Source of the DNA: Terriglobia bacterium | GTDB taxonomy: Bacteria; Acidobacteriota; Terriglobia; Terriglobales; Acidobacteriaceae | Length of the DNA: 64,000 nucleotides | Direction: 5' to 3' | Assembly: GCA_020073215.1 (NCBI GenBank) | Contig: JAIQFO010000021.1 | Span: forward strand, 1-64,000 | Shown here: positions 15,139 through 22,842 of the stretch, one piece after another | Numbering within the stretch: the first letter of the stretch is position 1 | How the letters are laid out: every line of letters starts with the position of its first letter | The notes under the pieces: generated by a model | What the model saw: only the letters and a program-made list of their open reading frames with translations | Told to the model about the DNA's origin: nothing | The model's database searches: none | Program-made: the position numbers and the translations under genes

Positions 15139-17835
15139 ATGCTCAGCCAGGATAACCCCGCCATGGAAGTCTTCACCGAAACGGAGATCCGCGACTTCAC
15201 GATTCGCGGCCACTACTTAAACCAGCGCAGCCTCCTGTCCAGGATAGATCTGCATTCTCGCAAGATAGAAAACATACCTCCAAACAGTCCAGGATCCTCC
15301 CCGCCTGTGGTCGAGTTTGAACTTCGCAATGGCCAAACCGGCAGCATCGTGGTCAGCGAAGTCGACATTCCTTCCCTATGCAACGATGATTTTGAAAAGG
15401 CGAAACGGCACCTCGGACAGATCTTGCGCGCGCGTCAGGGTGACCCCGAAGCTGCAACAAACCTTTCGTCGGAGATGCAAGCACAACGTTTGGGACTGGA
15501 GCTAATACAGCCCACAGAAAGCGATTTTGTCGTTCCTTCTACAAGCCGCGAGACTCATTCGGAAAAGGACATAAGCCAGAAGGCATTCGTACTCCTGAAA
15601 CTAAGTCGACTCGGTTATCCTGTGCCGGATTTCGTCGTCCTTACCGCTCGCGCCTATGCCGAGCGTGCCCAGCGCTTCGAGGAGCACCTCGCGAACGCTC
15701 TCAAGCAACTCGAAATCCTCACCCTGCAGAGGTTGAGCGACGGCCCGAGCCCCCTCGTCTTCGCGATTCGCTGCGCAACGGCTCACTACATCCCCGGAGT
15801 CATGGACACTTATCTCAACGTCGGCGTGGCCGAAAGCACGTTGCCCAGTTTGGAGAAGATGTATGGCTCGGTGGCCGCGCACAAGATGTTCCTGAACAAC
15901 CTCAGAAACCTGTGTGAGGCGCTCCACCATGACGAGCATGCTGGGTTGCTCAAGAGCGTCCGATCTGACCTGCCTCCGGATGAGGTCGATCGTTTAGTGG
16001 ACCAACTGTCGCAGATCATCAGGAGAACTGACCGAAGGCTGCTGGAGGATGCCTTTTTTCAGGCCACCTTTTTTGCAAAACAGGCCTACCGGCATTTTGA
16101 AGAGAACCTGGAACTCGTGCTCACGCTGTGCCGAGGCACCGATCATTATCCCAGCCTCATTTTGCAGAAAATGATTTGCACGGTTCGGCACGAAAATGCC
16201 TATGCCGGAGTCATCTCCAGCCGCCATACCCAAACCGGTTTGGGGATAGAACTGCAAACCGCTCATAACATTTTCGGCGAAGAGATGATGACGGGAACGG
16301 CCGAGATCGAGTCAACTCCTTTCGAGAATCGAGTGGCAATCAAGCGCGCGTTCCCTGCCGTTTATCATTTTGTTCCGCACCTGGGAGAACTGGAGAGGGA
16401 GTTCGAGGCCCCGGTCACCATCGAGTTCGCGGTCGAAGCTACCGAAAGGCATCAGTTGTTCGCGCTCCTGCAACTGAATCAGACGGGGATGGCGGGGCGT
16501 GCGGCCATCACCTCCGTTGTGGACATGCACAAGTCGGGGACCATATCACGGCAGCGCGTGACCGAACTCATCCGGCCTTACCACCTCAAGCAACTGACCA
16601 GCGACACCATCGACCAGGAGGATTTCAGTCTCCTCAGCAGATACTGTTCGGGGATCGCGGTTCTGCCCCGGTCGGCAGTGTCGGCGCGCGTTTACTTCAC
16701 GGGTGACGCCGCTCTGGGAGCCAAGAGCCAGGGGGAGGCCGTCTGTCTTTGTAAGAAGACCTTCTTGCCCACCGACACGGTGGTGATGCGCGAGATGGAT
16801 GCCGTCCTGAGTCTGGCCTCGGCTGCTGTACACGTCGTCACGATATGCCAGAGCCTGGGCATCCCGGCGCTCCTGAGCCTGGAGAAGAACGGCGTGACCT
16901 TGCAGCCTGGCGGGCGCCTGGTGAATTCCTCCGGAAGGGAAATCAAGGAGGGGGATTGGATCACGATCTCTTCGAGGCGAAGAACTCTTTACGAAGGGAA
17001 GGCGAGGTTCAAGCCTGCCCGGCTCCTGCGCTACATGAGGGGAGAGCCTGTCGAGATGGACGACGAGGAGGCGAAAGTATTCGCGTCGATCGCCTATGCC
17101 TACCGCTACTACCAGCAATTGACCCGAGGCCTCGAAGCCGATCAGATTTCCACCCTCAGCGAAGTCACCAGGCTGGTGAACTTCGAATTTCGCAGAGAAT
17201 CGAAAGAAGCCGGGCAACTGGTGAACAGCTGGTTCGACGAACGGGAAGTACTGTACACGGAAGAGGTTCTGAAAAGCGATATTGGCGACCATCTGGGTCA
17301 AAGCAATGTTTTTGAGATGCTTTCCCTGGACCGGAAGATCAGGTTCTTCAAACACGCTCTGGCCAAATGCTTCCGTGAACGTATCTCCGGCTATGAGGCA
17401 GGCGCCTTCATGCTGGGCAGGTTCTTATGCCTGCAATATCCCCTCGCTTTCTGGAAGTGCTTTACCCCGTCAGAGATTGGGCTGCTGGTCAATGAGTGGG
17501 TTCTCTTCGAAAAATATATGCAGGTCCTGCACAAAGTAGGCGAGAGGAAAATTCTGCTGGCGCGTAAACAGATTCTCAAGGGTGGGCTCGATCAGTTGTC
17601 GTTGCGCCCCAGCAACGTGCAACCGCTCATCACACTCAAACTCGCCGGCGTTGGCCTGGAGGAGGCGAAAGAATCCTTGCCCGAGTGGAGTGATCCCCAG
17701 TCCAAGAAAGTGCTCGAACTTCTCCAACAGCCATACCGCGTTTTTTACGATTTCAACGCGGCCTGGTCCGTCGGCCAGCTCGAAAAGATCTGTCGGGAGG
17801 AAGGCCTCCCCTTACCGGGTCCCGATGACTGTTAG
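15139..17835 (+). CDS. Pyruvate-phosphate-dikinase-like protein lacking the PEP barrel
   Basis: An 898-residue protein related to the N-terminal two thirds of PPDK. After a unique N-terminal 130 residues, it aligns to the ATP-grasp domain: LGYPVPDFVVLTARAY (family LGLPVPPGF), FAIRCAT (VSVRSGA), YIPGVMDTYLNVGV (SMPGMMDTVLNLG), then NAYAGVISSRHTQTG, ELQTAHNIFGEEMMTGTAEI and IEFAVEATERHQLFALLQLNQTG. The phosphohistidine domain follows (about 490-620), with the phospho-acceptor His at about residue 565 in AAVHVVTICQSLGIPAL. The C-terminal PEP/pyruvate TIM barrel is absent; instead there are about 260 mostly helical residues I do not recognise. It may therefore move phosphate from ATP to some other acceptor. 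ATG 15139 has GAGAG 5 nt upstream; GTG 15121 and ATG 15163 are alternatives. Its 3' end overlaps the convergent enolase fusion by 24 bp. Confidence 0.8.
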   Translation: MLSQDNPAMEVFTETEIRDFTIRGHYLNQRSLLSRIDLHSRKIENIPPNSPGSSPPVVEFELRNGQTGSIVVSEVDIPSLCNDDFEKAKRHLGQILRARQGDPEAATNLSSEMQAQRLGLELIQPTESDFVVPSTSRETHSEKDISQKAFVLLKLSRLGYPVPDFVVLTARAYAERAQRFEEHLANALKQLEILTLQRLSDGPSPLVFAIRCATAHYIPGVMDTYLNVGVAESTLPSLEKMYGSVAAHKMFLNNLRNLCEALHHDEHAGLLKSVRSDLPPDEVDRLVDQLSQIIRRTDRRLLEDAFFQATFFAKQAYRHFEENLELVLTLCRGTDHYPSLILQKMICTVRHENAYAGVISSRHTQTGLGIELQTAHNIFGEEMMTGTAEIESTPFENRVAIKRAFPAVYHFVPHLGELEREFEAPVTIEFAVEATERHQLFALLQLNQTGMAGRAAITSVVDMHKSGTISRQRVTELIRPYHLKQLTSDTIDQEDFSLLSRYCSGIAVLPRSAVSARVYFTGDAALGAKSQGEAVCLCKKTFLPTDTVVMREMDAVLSLASAAVHVVTICQSLGIPALLSLEKNGVTLQPGGRLVNSSGREIKEGDWITISSRRRTLYEGKARFKPARLLRYMRGEPVEMDDEEAKVFASIAYAYRYYQQLTRGLEADQISTLSEVTRLVNFEFRRESKEAGQLVNSWFDEREVLYTEEVLKSDIGDHLGQSNVFEMLSLDRKIRFFKHALAKCFRERISGYEAGAFMLGRFLCLQYPLAFWKCFTPSEIGLLVNEWVLFEKYMQVLHKVGERKILLARKQILKGGLDQLSLRPSNVQPLITLKLAGVGLEEAKESLPEWSDPQSKKVLELLQQPYRVFYDFNAAWSVGQLEKICREEGLPLPGPDDC

Positions 17836-20364
17836 AGTGTCCGGCACCGGTGCCTCAGCTTTCGCCTTCAAGCCATACAGATAATCGCGGTCAATGGTCG
17901 GCTCCATCTCCCGAAGCACCTCGGGAAGTTCCTTCCCATCCCGGGCGGCAATCAGACGCCCCAGCGCAAGTGACAGGGAAAGCACGGCGTTCATGCCAAG
18001 ATTTGCCTTTCTCTGCATGATCTGGATTTTCTCCTCCGCGGAACCGGTGGGGGAGATCTTTCCTCGTTTTGTTGCGAGATCCAATTCGAGCAGCAAGAGC
18101 TCGCGGTCGATGTCGCCGAGGGAGCCCAGCGCTGAAATTTTCTGTCCCAAAAATCGGGGAGCGACCACTTCGGTGACGTTGGCCACGGCGTTCAGGCACC
18201 CTTTGCCTCCGTAGCGCTTGGCCCTCATCCAGAGGTCGGCCAGCTCGCGATTTTCCTTGGTGATCGCGTCCGCCTTCACGTCGGAGATGAAGCGATAGGT
18301 TTTTTCTTTTTCCTTGAAGACAAAGTAATTCGGGAATTTCCGCGTGAGCGGGTTGGCCTCGATGATGCTGTCGACCAGGTGGATGGCTTCATCTGTCCCC
18401 GCCGAGGTGCCCAGAGGCGTGGCCGCGGAGAATTTCATTCCATTGTCGAGCATGACCACCACTCCCACCGTCGGGATGCCCGCGTTGGTCGGCTCCTCAT
18501 GAGCGGAGATGTCGGCGATGGTGACATCGGGGTCGAGTCTCCGGGTAATCTTTGTACCCTTCTTCGCCATTTCCATGAGCTCGACGATTCTCCCGTACTT
18601 GACCAGCCTCTCCGTGTTCGCGCCGCCTCCGCATTTCAGGCCGAGCGCGCCAACTGCGAAACTGATATCCGCTTCCATGACCTCGTTGGGAGACTTGGAC
18701 CGGTGAGAAACCACGAGGGCGAGCCCCATCTTCTTCGCCATGCGAGTTGCCAGCAGAGTCTCGCTCAGCGTGCCGATCTGGTTCGCCTTGATCAGGGCAG
18801 TATTGATGAGCCCTTGCTCGGCGCATCTTTGGATGGTGGAATCTTTGGTCGTAACCAGATCGTCCCCGATGATGAGGATTTCCTGGTCCAGAGCCTTCAT
18901 CAGTTTCTTCCAGCCTTCGTAATCATCTTCCGCGAAGGGGTCCTCCAGCGAGACGATGGGGTATTTCTTTACCCAACTGATGTACAGGTCGACCATTTCG
19001 TCCGTGGTCAGGACTTTCGGATCCTCCGCTCGCCAGAACAGGTACTGGCCCACCGACTCCTTCTCGCCGGTCTTCTCCCGGTAAGCATTGCTGAGCTCGC
19101 TGGCGGCGGGATCGAGCGCGATGCAAACATCCCGGTCGGGGACAAATCCGCATTCCTCGATGGCCTGGACGGCAACCCTGAGCGATCTCTCTTCCGGCAG
19201 CATGTCGCCTTTCTCTTTTGCGTAGGAAGCGACAATGCCCCCTTCGAGACCAATGCCCACGAAGTTGAGCCCCTCGGTGTCCTGGATGATCTGGATCGCC
19301 CTGCCTTGAAGCATGTTGGTGACCCGTTGGGCCTCAATATAGTCGGTGGCAGTGAGAGGCAGGAACATCAATTCCTGGAAGCTCAGATTGCCGCCCATCT
19401 CCTCGGTGTGACGACCTCCCATGATGGAGTTTCTGAACTCCCATGGGGCAAACACAATCTTTCCGTCCGGCAGTTCCAGTTCCTGGAGCCGGTGGAGCCG
19501 GAGCTTGCGCCGGAGTTCGGATAACTTAACCGGGCGCTCTTCTGTCGTCTCGCGAGCCGGTTCCGAGGCCCTGGCTTCCGCCGCTCTTGTAGCCGCTTCC
19601 CTCTGCCGTTCCTGGAAAGCTTTGTATTTCCCTGCGTCAGACAGCAGGAAGTCGAAGAGGGCAACCAGGCCAACGGTGAAAAGGAATCTTCCCGCGTAGA
19701 CGGCGGCCGGCGATGTAATGTACAGGCCAAGCAGGATCAAAACGATTCCGGGCAAGAACGTGATCTGACTGAGTACCTTGCTCGCTCTCGGGCCGGCCGC
19801 CGATACGGCCAGGTTCTGCGTCTTCACGGCCGGGTGGAAACTCCCTGACTCCTTGTGTACTCCGGGGAAGGCTCCGTATGGGATCTTCACGAACATCTCG
19901 AGGTACCAGAACCACCTGCCAACCATCCCTTCCCTCAGTTTTTGCTCAGCAGGGCCGCCAAGGTCCGGGCGCAGGTTGTTGGTCTTGACCGCCACCACGT
20001 AGTGCCCCATCTCGTGGATGGCGATGTTCGTATGCCATGCCACATACCACATCACGGATGAGATCACGACCTCAACACTAAGAAACATCTGCCGCATGAC
20101 GTCAAACCTCGACGCCACATGGAGAGGAATGCTTAACAATGAGGTCAGGAACGCGGCGTGGAACGAAACCAGCTTGTGGTTGGCGATGATCCAGCCACGA
20201 TCCAGGCGCGCGTTGTCTCCCGCCTGTGGGATCCATGCGAGAATCCGCTCCGGCAGTCTGCGAAACTGGCGAGCGACCCCTGCCAGGAGTTGTCTACGAC
20301 TAGCGGAATGTGGATGAGTGGAATGAATGACGGGGTCTCTGAACAGCCCGGAGTGATTCAGCAT
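17812..20364 (-). CDS. Membrane HExxH metalloprotease-like domain fused to a circularly permuted enolase
   Basis: An 850-residue fusion. Residues about 60-240 are hydrophobic helices with an M50/site-2-protease-like HEMGH (117-121) and NLAVSAAGP (184-192). A charged linker (245-295) leads to the enolase barrel domain (300-600) with all expected catalytic positions: H319 (GGRH), Q330/E331 (FQELM), E374 (GLEGG), D418 (ALDP), E474 (SLEDP), D501 (GDDL), K526 (LIKANQIGT), H554-R555-S556 and K577. The enolase capping domain, normally N-terminal, comes after it (620-815): IPTVGVVVMLDNG, the GTSAG loop (S654), GCLNAVANVTEVVAP and NLGMNAVLSLSLALG. So the domain order is reversed. Predicted activity is 2-phosphoglycerate to PEP at the membrane; proteolysis is uncertain. 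ATG 20364 has GGAG 8 nt upstream. Overlaps the convergent dikinase-like gene. Confidence 0.87.
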   Translation of the reverse strand: MLNHSGLFRDPVIHSTHPHSASRRQLLAGVARQFRRLPERILAWIPQAGDNARLDRGWIIANHKLVSFHAAFLTSLLSIPLHVASRFDVMRQMFLSVEVVISSVMWYVAWHTNIAIHEMGHYVVAVKTNNLRPDLGGPAEQKLREGMVGRWFWYLEMFVKIPYGAFPGVHKESGSFHPAVKTQNLAVSAAGPRASKVLSQITFLPGIVLILLGLYITSPAAVYAGRFLFTVGLVALFDFLLSDAGKYKAFQERQREAATRAAEARASEPARETTEERPVKLSELRRKLRLHRLQELELPDGKIVFAPWEFRNSIMGGRHTEEMGGNLSFQELMFLPLTATDYIEAQRVTNMLQGRAIQIIQDTEGLNFVGIGLEGGIVASYAKEKGDMLPEERSLRVAVQAIEECGFVPDRDVCIALDPAASELSNAYREKTGEKESVGQYLFWRAEDPKVLTTDEMVDLYISWVKKYPIVSLEDPFAEDDYEGWKKLMKALDQEILIIGDDLVTTKDSTIQRCAEQGLINTALIKANQIGTLSETLLATRMAKKMGLALVVSHRSKSPNEVMEADISFAVGALGLKCGGGANTERLVKYGRIVELMEMAKKGTKITRRLDPDVTIADISAHEEPTNAGIPTVGVVVMLDNGMKFSAATPLGTSAGTDEAIHLVDSIIEANPLTRKFPNYFVFKEKEKTYRFISDVKADAITKENRELADLWMRAKRYGGKGCLNAVANVTEVVAPRFLGQKISALGSLGDIDRELLLLELDLATKRGKISPTGSAEEKIQIMQRKANLGMNAVLSLSLALGRLIAARDGKELPEVLREMEPTIDRDYLYGLKAKAEAPVPDTLTVIGTR

Positions 20365-20696
20365 GGCCTGCTCCAGTGAAATGACGTTGGCTGAGGTTGG
20401 TAGCTAACGGGCGATAGCGCTGCGATTCGTCCGCAGTCTGCAAACTCGCTGCTCTGATTCGAGAACAACTTCCGAAATCAGCCTGGGATCAGCGTGGATT
20501 CCTACTAGATTCTCTATGGTCGGCGGCGGTAGGTCTGTGATCCCTATCACACCCAGAATATGCGCCATGCCGGCGGACGGCGTGTTCTCGGCTTGAGATT
20601 CCCTCCACGCAGACCGGCTTTGGGGTGGTCAGGCTTGAAAACCGCAGAGAGGACTGAGCGAACCGGCGATGCAGGCCGAAATCGTTTTCACGCCCG
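20365..20696. other. Upstream region of the enolase fusion
   Basis: About 330 bp between two minus-strand genes. It carries the Crp-like palindrome at 20536-20551 and the ribosome site of the enolase fusion (GGAG). I see no gene. Confidence 0.5.
20536..20551. promoter_or_regulatory. Crp/Fnr-like operator upstream of the enolase fusion
   Basis: TGTGA-TCCCTA-TCACA, a perfect match to the Crp consensus half-sites with 6-bp spacing. It lies 172 bp upstream of the enolase-fusion start. A Crp/Fnr-family protein is encoded at 2384-3073; whether it binds here is unknown. Confidence 0.55.
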
Positions 20697-21632
20697 TTAC
20701 GGACTTGGGATTATGGCCTTCGTTTCATTCGAGTAGCCGCTTTGCTTACCCGTTCCATCGACGGCGGTGGTGACGTAGTAGTACGTGGTTCCTGCCACCA
20801 CCGTGTAATCGGTGTAGGTAGTGGAAGCCTCGAGCGCGGTATTGATTTTCTGGTAAGGGCCGCCATGCGTTTTGCCGCGGTAGATATTAAATCCGACCAC
20901 ACTTGGGTCGCTCTCCTGCCACGTAAGGTCGGCGCTATGGGCAGCGGGTGCCACGCCAGTACCGGTCAACTGTTCCACCACGGGTGAGACGACCGCGTTG
21001 CTGAAGTATCCCGCCTTGCCGGAACCTGTACCAGACTGTTTGGGAGTAAACCGGATTCTGGCCGGGATGCTGTGTCCCGACAAGATGGTCACCGGTAGGG
21101 TCACCCCATGGATAGAGAACTCGGAACTGGTGACCTGGTCGGATGAGATCGTGACGTTTCCGTTGGAGGCAGTGAGGGTCGTGCTAAGAGTCGCGCTTTG
21201 TCCGACGGTGACGTTGCCGAAATTGAGTTTCGCGGGAGACACGGTCAACCCCGGGCTGCCGGTTCCTTGCACCGAAATGGAAAGACTGCTGTTCAGGGCA
21301 GTGCTGACCAGCGTGAACTTGCCGGTGACTTGTCCAACCGCCGTGGGTTTGAACCAGATGGGCAAATGGACGGACGCGCCGGGCTTGAGCGTGACCGGCA
21401 ATGGGAAATAGCCGTACTTAAATTCGCCGCTTCCCTGCTTGGACTTGGTAAGGATTTTCAGGTACTTCGTGCCGGTGTTGCTGAGTAGGATCGTGAAGGA
21501 ACTGGAACTGCCAACTTCAACCTTGCCGAAAGTGTGACTGCAGGGATTGCACTGCAGTTGCTCGGCCCAGGCACGGGCGGGCATCAGGAAAGATAGCGAT
21601 AGCACGAATGCGAGTAGGGGGAAGTATCGCAT
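20697..21632 (-). CDS. Secreted protein with two ASH repeats and FN3 domain
   Basis: A 311-residue exported protein. A cleaved signal peptide (about 1-23, LAFVLSLSFLMPARAWA) precedes two ASH/choice-of-anchor-D immunoglobulin-like domains (CSHTFGKVEVGSSSSFTILLSN; LNFGNVTVGQSATLSTTLTA) and a fibronectin type III domain (VVGFNIYRGKTHGGPYQ, VVAGTTYYYVTTAVDGTGKQSGYS). It shares the architecture and C-terminal domain of the lipoprotein at 12630-14552 but has no lipobox. AGGG lies 3 nt before ATG 21632. It sits between the enolase fusion and the exosortase, on the same strand as both. Confidence 0.8.
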   Translation of the reverse strand: MRYFPLLAFVLSLSFLMPARAWAEQLQCNPCSHTFGKVEVGSSSSFTILLSNTGTKYLKILTKSKQGSGEFKYGYFPLPVTLKPGASVHLPIWFKPTAVGQVTGKFTLVSTALNSSLSISVQGTGSPGLTVSPAKLNFGNVTVGQSATLSTTLTASNGNVTISSDQVTSSEFSIHGVTLPVTILSGHSIPARIRFTPKQSGTGSGKAGYFSNAVVSPVVEQLTGTGVAPAAHSADLTWQESDPSVVGFNIYRGKTHGGPYQKINTALEASTTYTDYTVVAGTTYYYVTTAVDGTGKQSGYSNETKAIIPSP

Positions 21633-21704
21633 GGACCCTATCTTCCCGAAGTGTGAAGTTTGGAAGCAAACTCAGAAGTGCATCCCCCCCGGGGAACCGG
21701 CTTT

Positions 21705-22580
21705 TCAACGGCCAGATGGCGCATCCTCACTTCGTTGCAAAATCCAGACCAACCCGATCACGATCACGAATGCAATCGCAAGAAACACGATCCCGCCATG
21801 ATGATGGAGGTTCCCTTCCAGGAACTCTGGATCGACCCGCGTTCCGAGTTCCGCGATGACAAAAATACGGAGGCCGTTCTTGGCGACCGCCAGCGGAATC
21901 GCCGCCGCGATGAGTACGGCTTTCCGCCCCCAAGAGCGCAGGAAAAGATGCGCCAGAACCATGGTCGTCACGATCAGCACGAAGCTGGATCGGATGCTGC
22001 TGCACTCGCGCGCAACTTCGATATCCAGGTTCGGGATCGACAACAGGATTCCATCCTGCGTCACCGGCACCCCCACCGCCCGAAACAGGATTCGCGCCGT
22101 CAACGCGGATTTGTACTGCAAGATTTCGACAATCCAGTTCAAAGCAGACGTGGGGATGGGAACCAGCAAGAACAGAAAGCAAAAAGGAAATAGAAACGAC
22201 TGAAAAGTACTTGTTCCAAAACACAGTACGACGCTGGCGATCCACCAGACCACGAGCGCGAGCATCCCGAGTGTCAGCCGGATATCGTCATGCGCCGCGA
22301 CCATCCCCCATCTCGCATAACCACCCGTCAGCAGCGCCAGAGCCAGCAACGCCCCACCAAGGCGACGGCTCGACTGCGGATCGATGCGGAGCGCTTTCGA
22401 GTCCGGGTCTTTCGAATCCAGGTAAATGAGCGCCGCACTCAGCGGGAGAATCAGAAGAATATGCGTGTAGGCATCGTTGGTCAGCGCCAGCCTGAACGTG
22501 CCGGCCAGCGGGTGTAACCAGAACGCGATCGACAGAGCACCCAGGAAGGCGAAGGGCAAAAATTGAGTTCGTGTCGTCAT
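21705..22580 (-). CDS. Exosortase (EpsH/Xrt family)
   Basis: A 291-residue polytopic membrane cysteine transpeptidase/protease that sorts PEP-CTERM-type proteins. About eight hydrophobic helices are visible, with the catalytic triad of the family: Cys in VARECSSIRSS, Arg in AKNGLRIF, His in GNLHHHGGIVF. Exosortases are found with exopolysaccharide loci, which fits the 28 kb of polysaccharide genes upstream on the same strand. No protein in this window has an obvious PEP-CTERM tail, so its substrates must be elsewhere. Subfamily not assigned. Confidence 0.9.
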   Translation of the reverse strand: MTTRTQFLPFAFLGALSIAFWLHPLAGTFRLALTNDAYTHILLILPLSAALIYLDSKDPDSKALRIDPQSSRRLGGALLALALLTGGYARWGMVAAHDDIRLTLGMLALVVWWIASVVLCFGTSTFQSFLFPFCFLFLLVPIPTSALNWIVEILQYKSALTARILFRAVGVPVTQDGILLSIPNLDIEVARECSSIRSSFVLIVTTMVLAHLFLRSWGRKAVLIAAAIPLAVAKNGLRIFVIAELGTRVDPEFLEGNLHHHGGIVFLAIAFVIVIGLVWILQRSEDAPSGR

Positions 22581-22842
22581 GTCACGCTTTGAGTGATGGG
22601 ATTCAAGTTTCCATTGTTACCGAGACCACGTTAACACCCTCTCCTCTTGCCCGCCCGGCGCCTCAAGAAGGTCAGCGTATCACTTCTGATATGGTCTGTA
22701 GATAGAAGTTCAAGTACAGTTTGCACACAGCCAACCGCTAACTACTGCCTGCGAATTCAGGAACGCATGGGATGAGCAAGCGGATGCGTGGAAGGTCGAA
22801 GACGCGTATCACCATTCCGAAAATCTTAGCAGGGAGGCTAAA

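Noticed and set aside
14922-15155. 77-codon plus-strand frame before the dikinase-like gene
   Set aside because: Overlaps the real start in another frame and has no supporting features.
18379-19524. 381-codon plus-strand frame opposite the enolase fusion
   Set aside because: Antisense shadow; the minus strand carries conserved catalytic motifs throughout this stretch.
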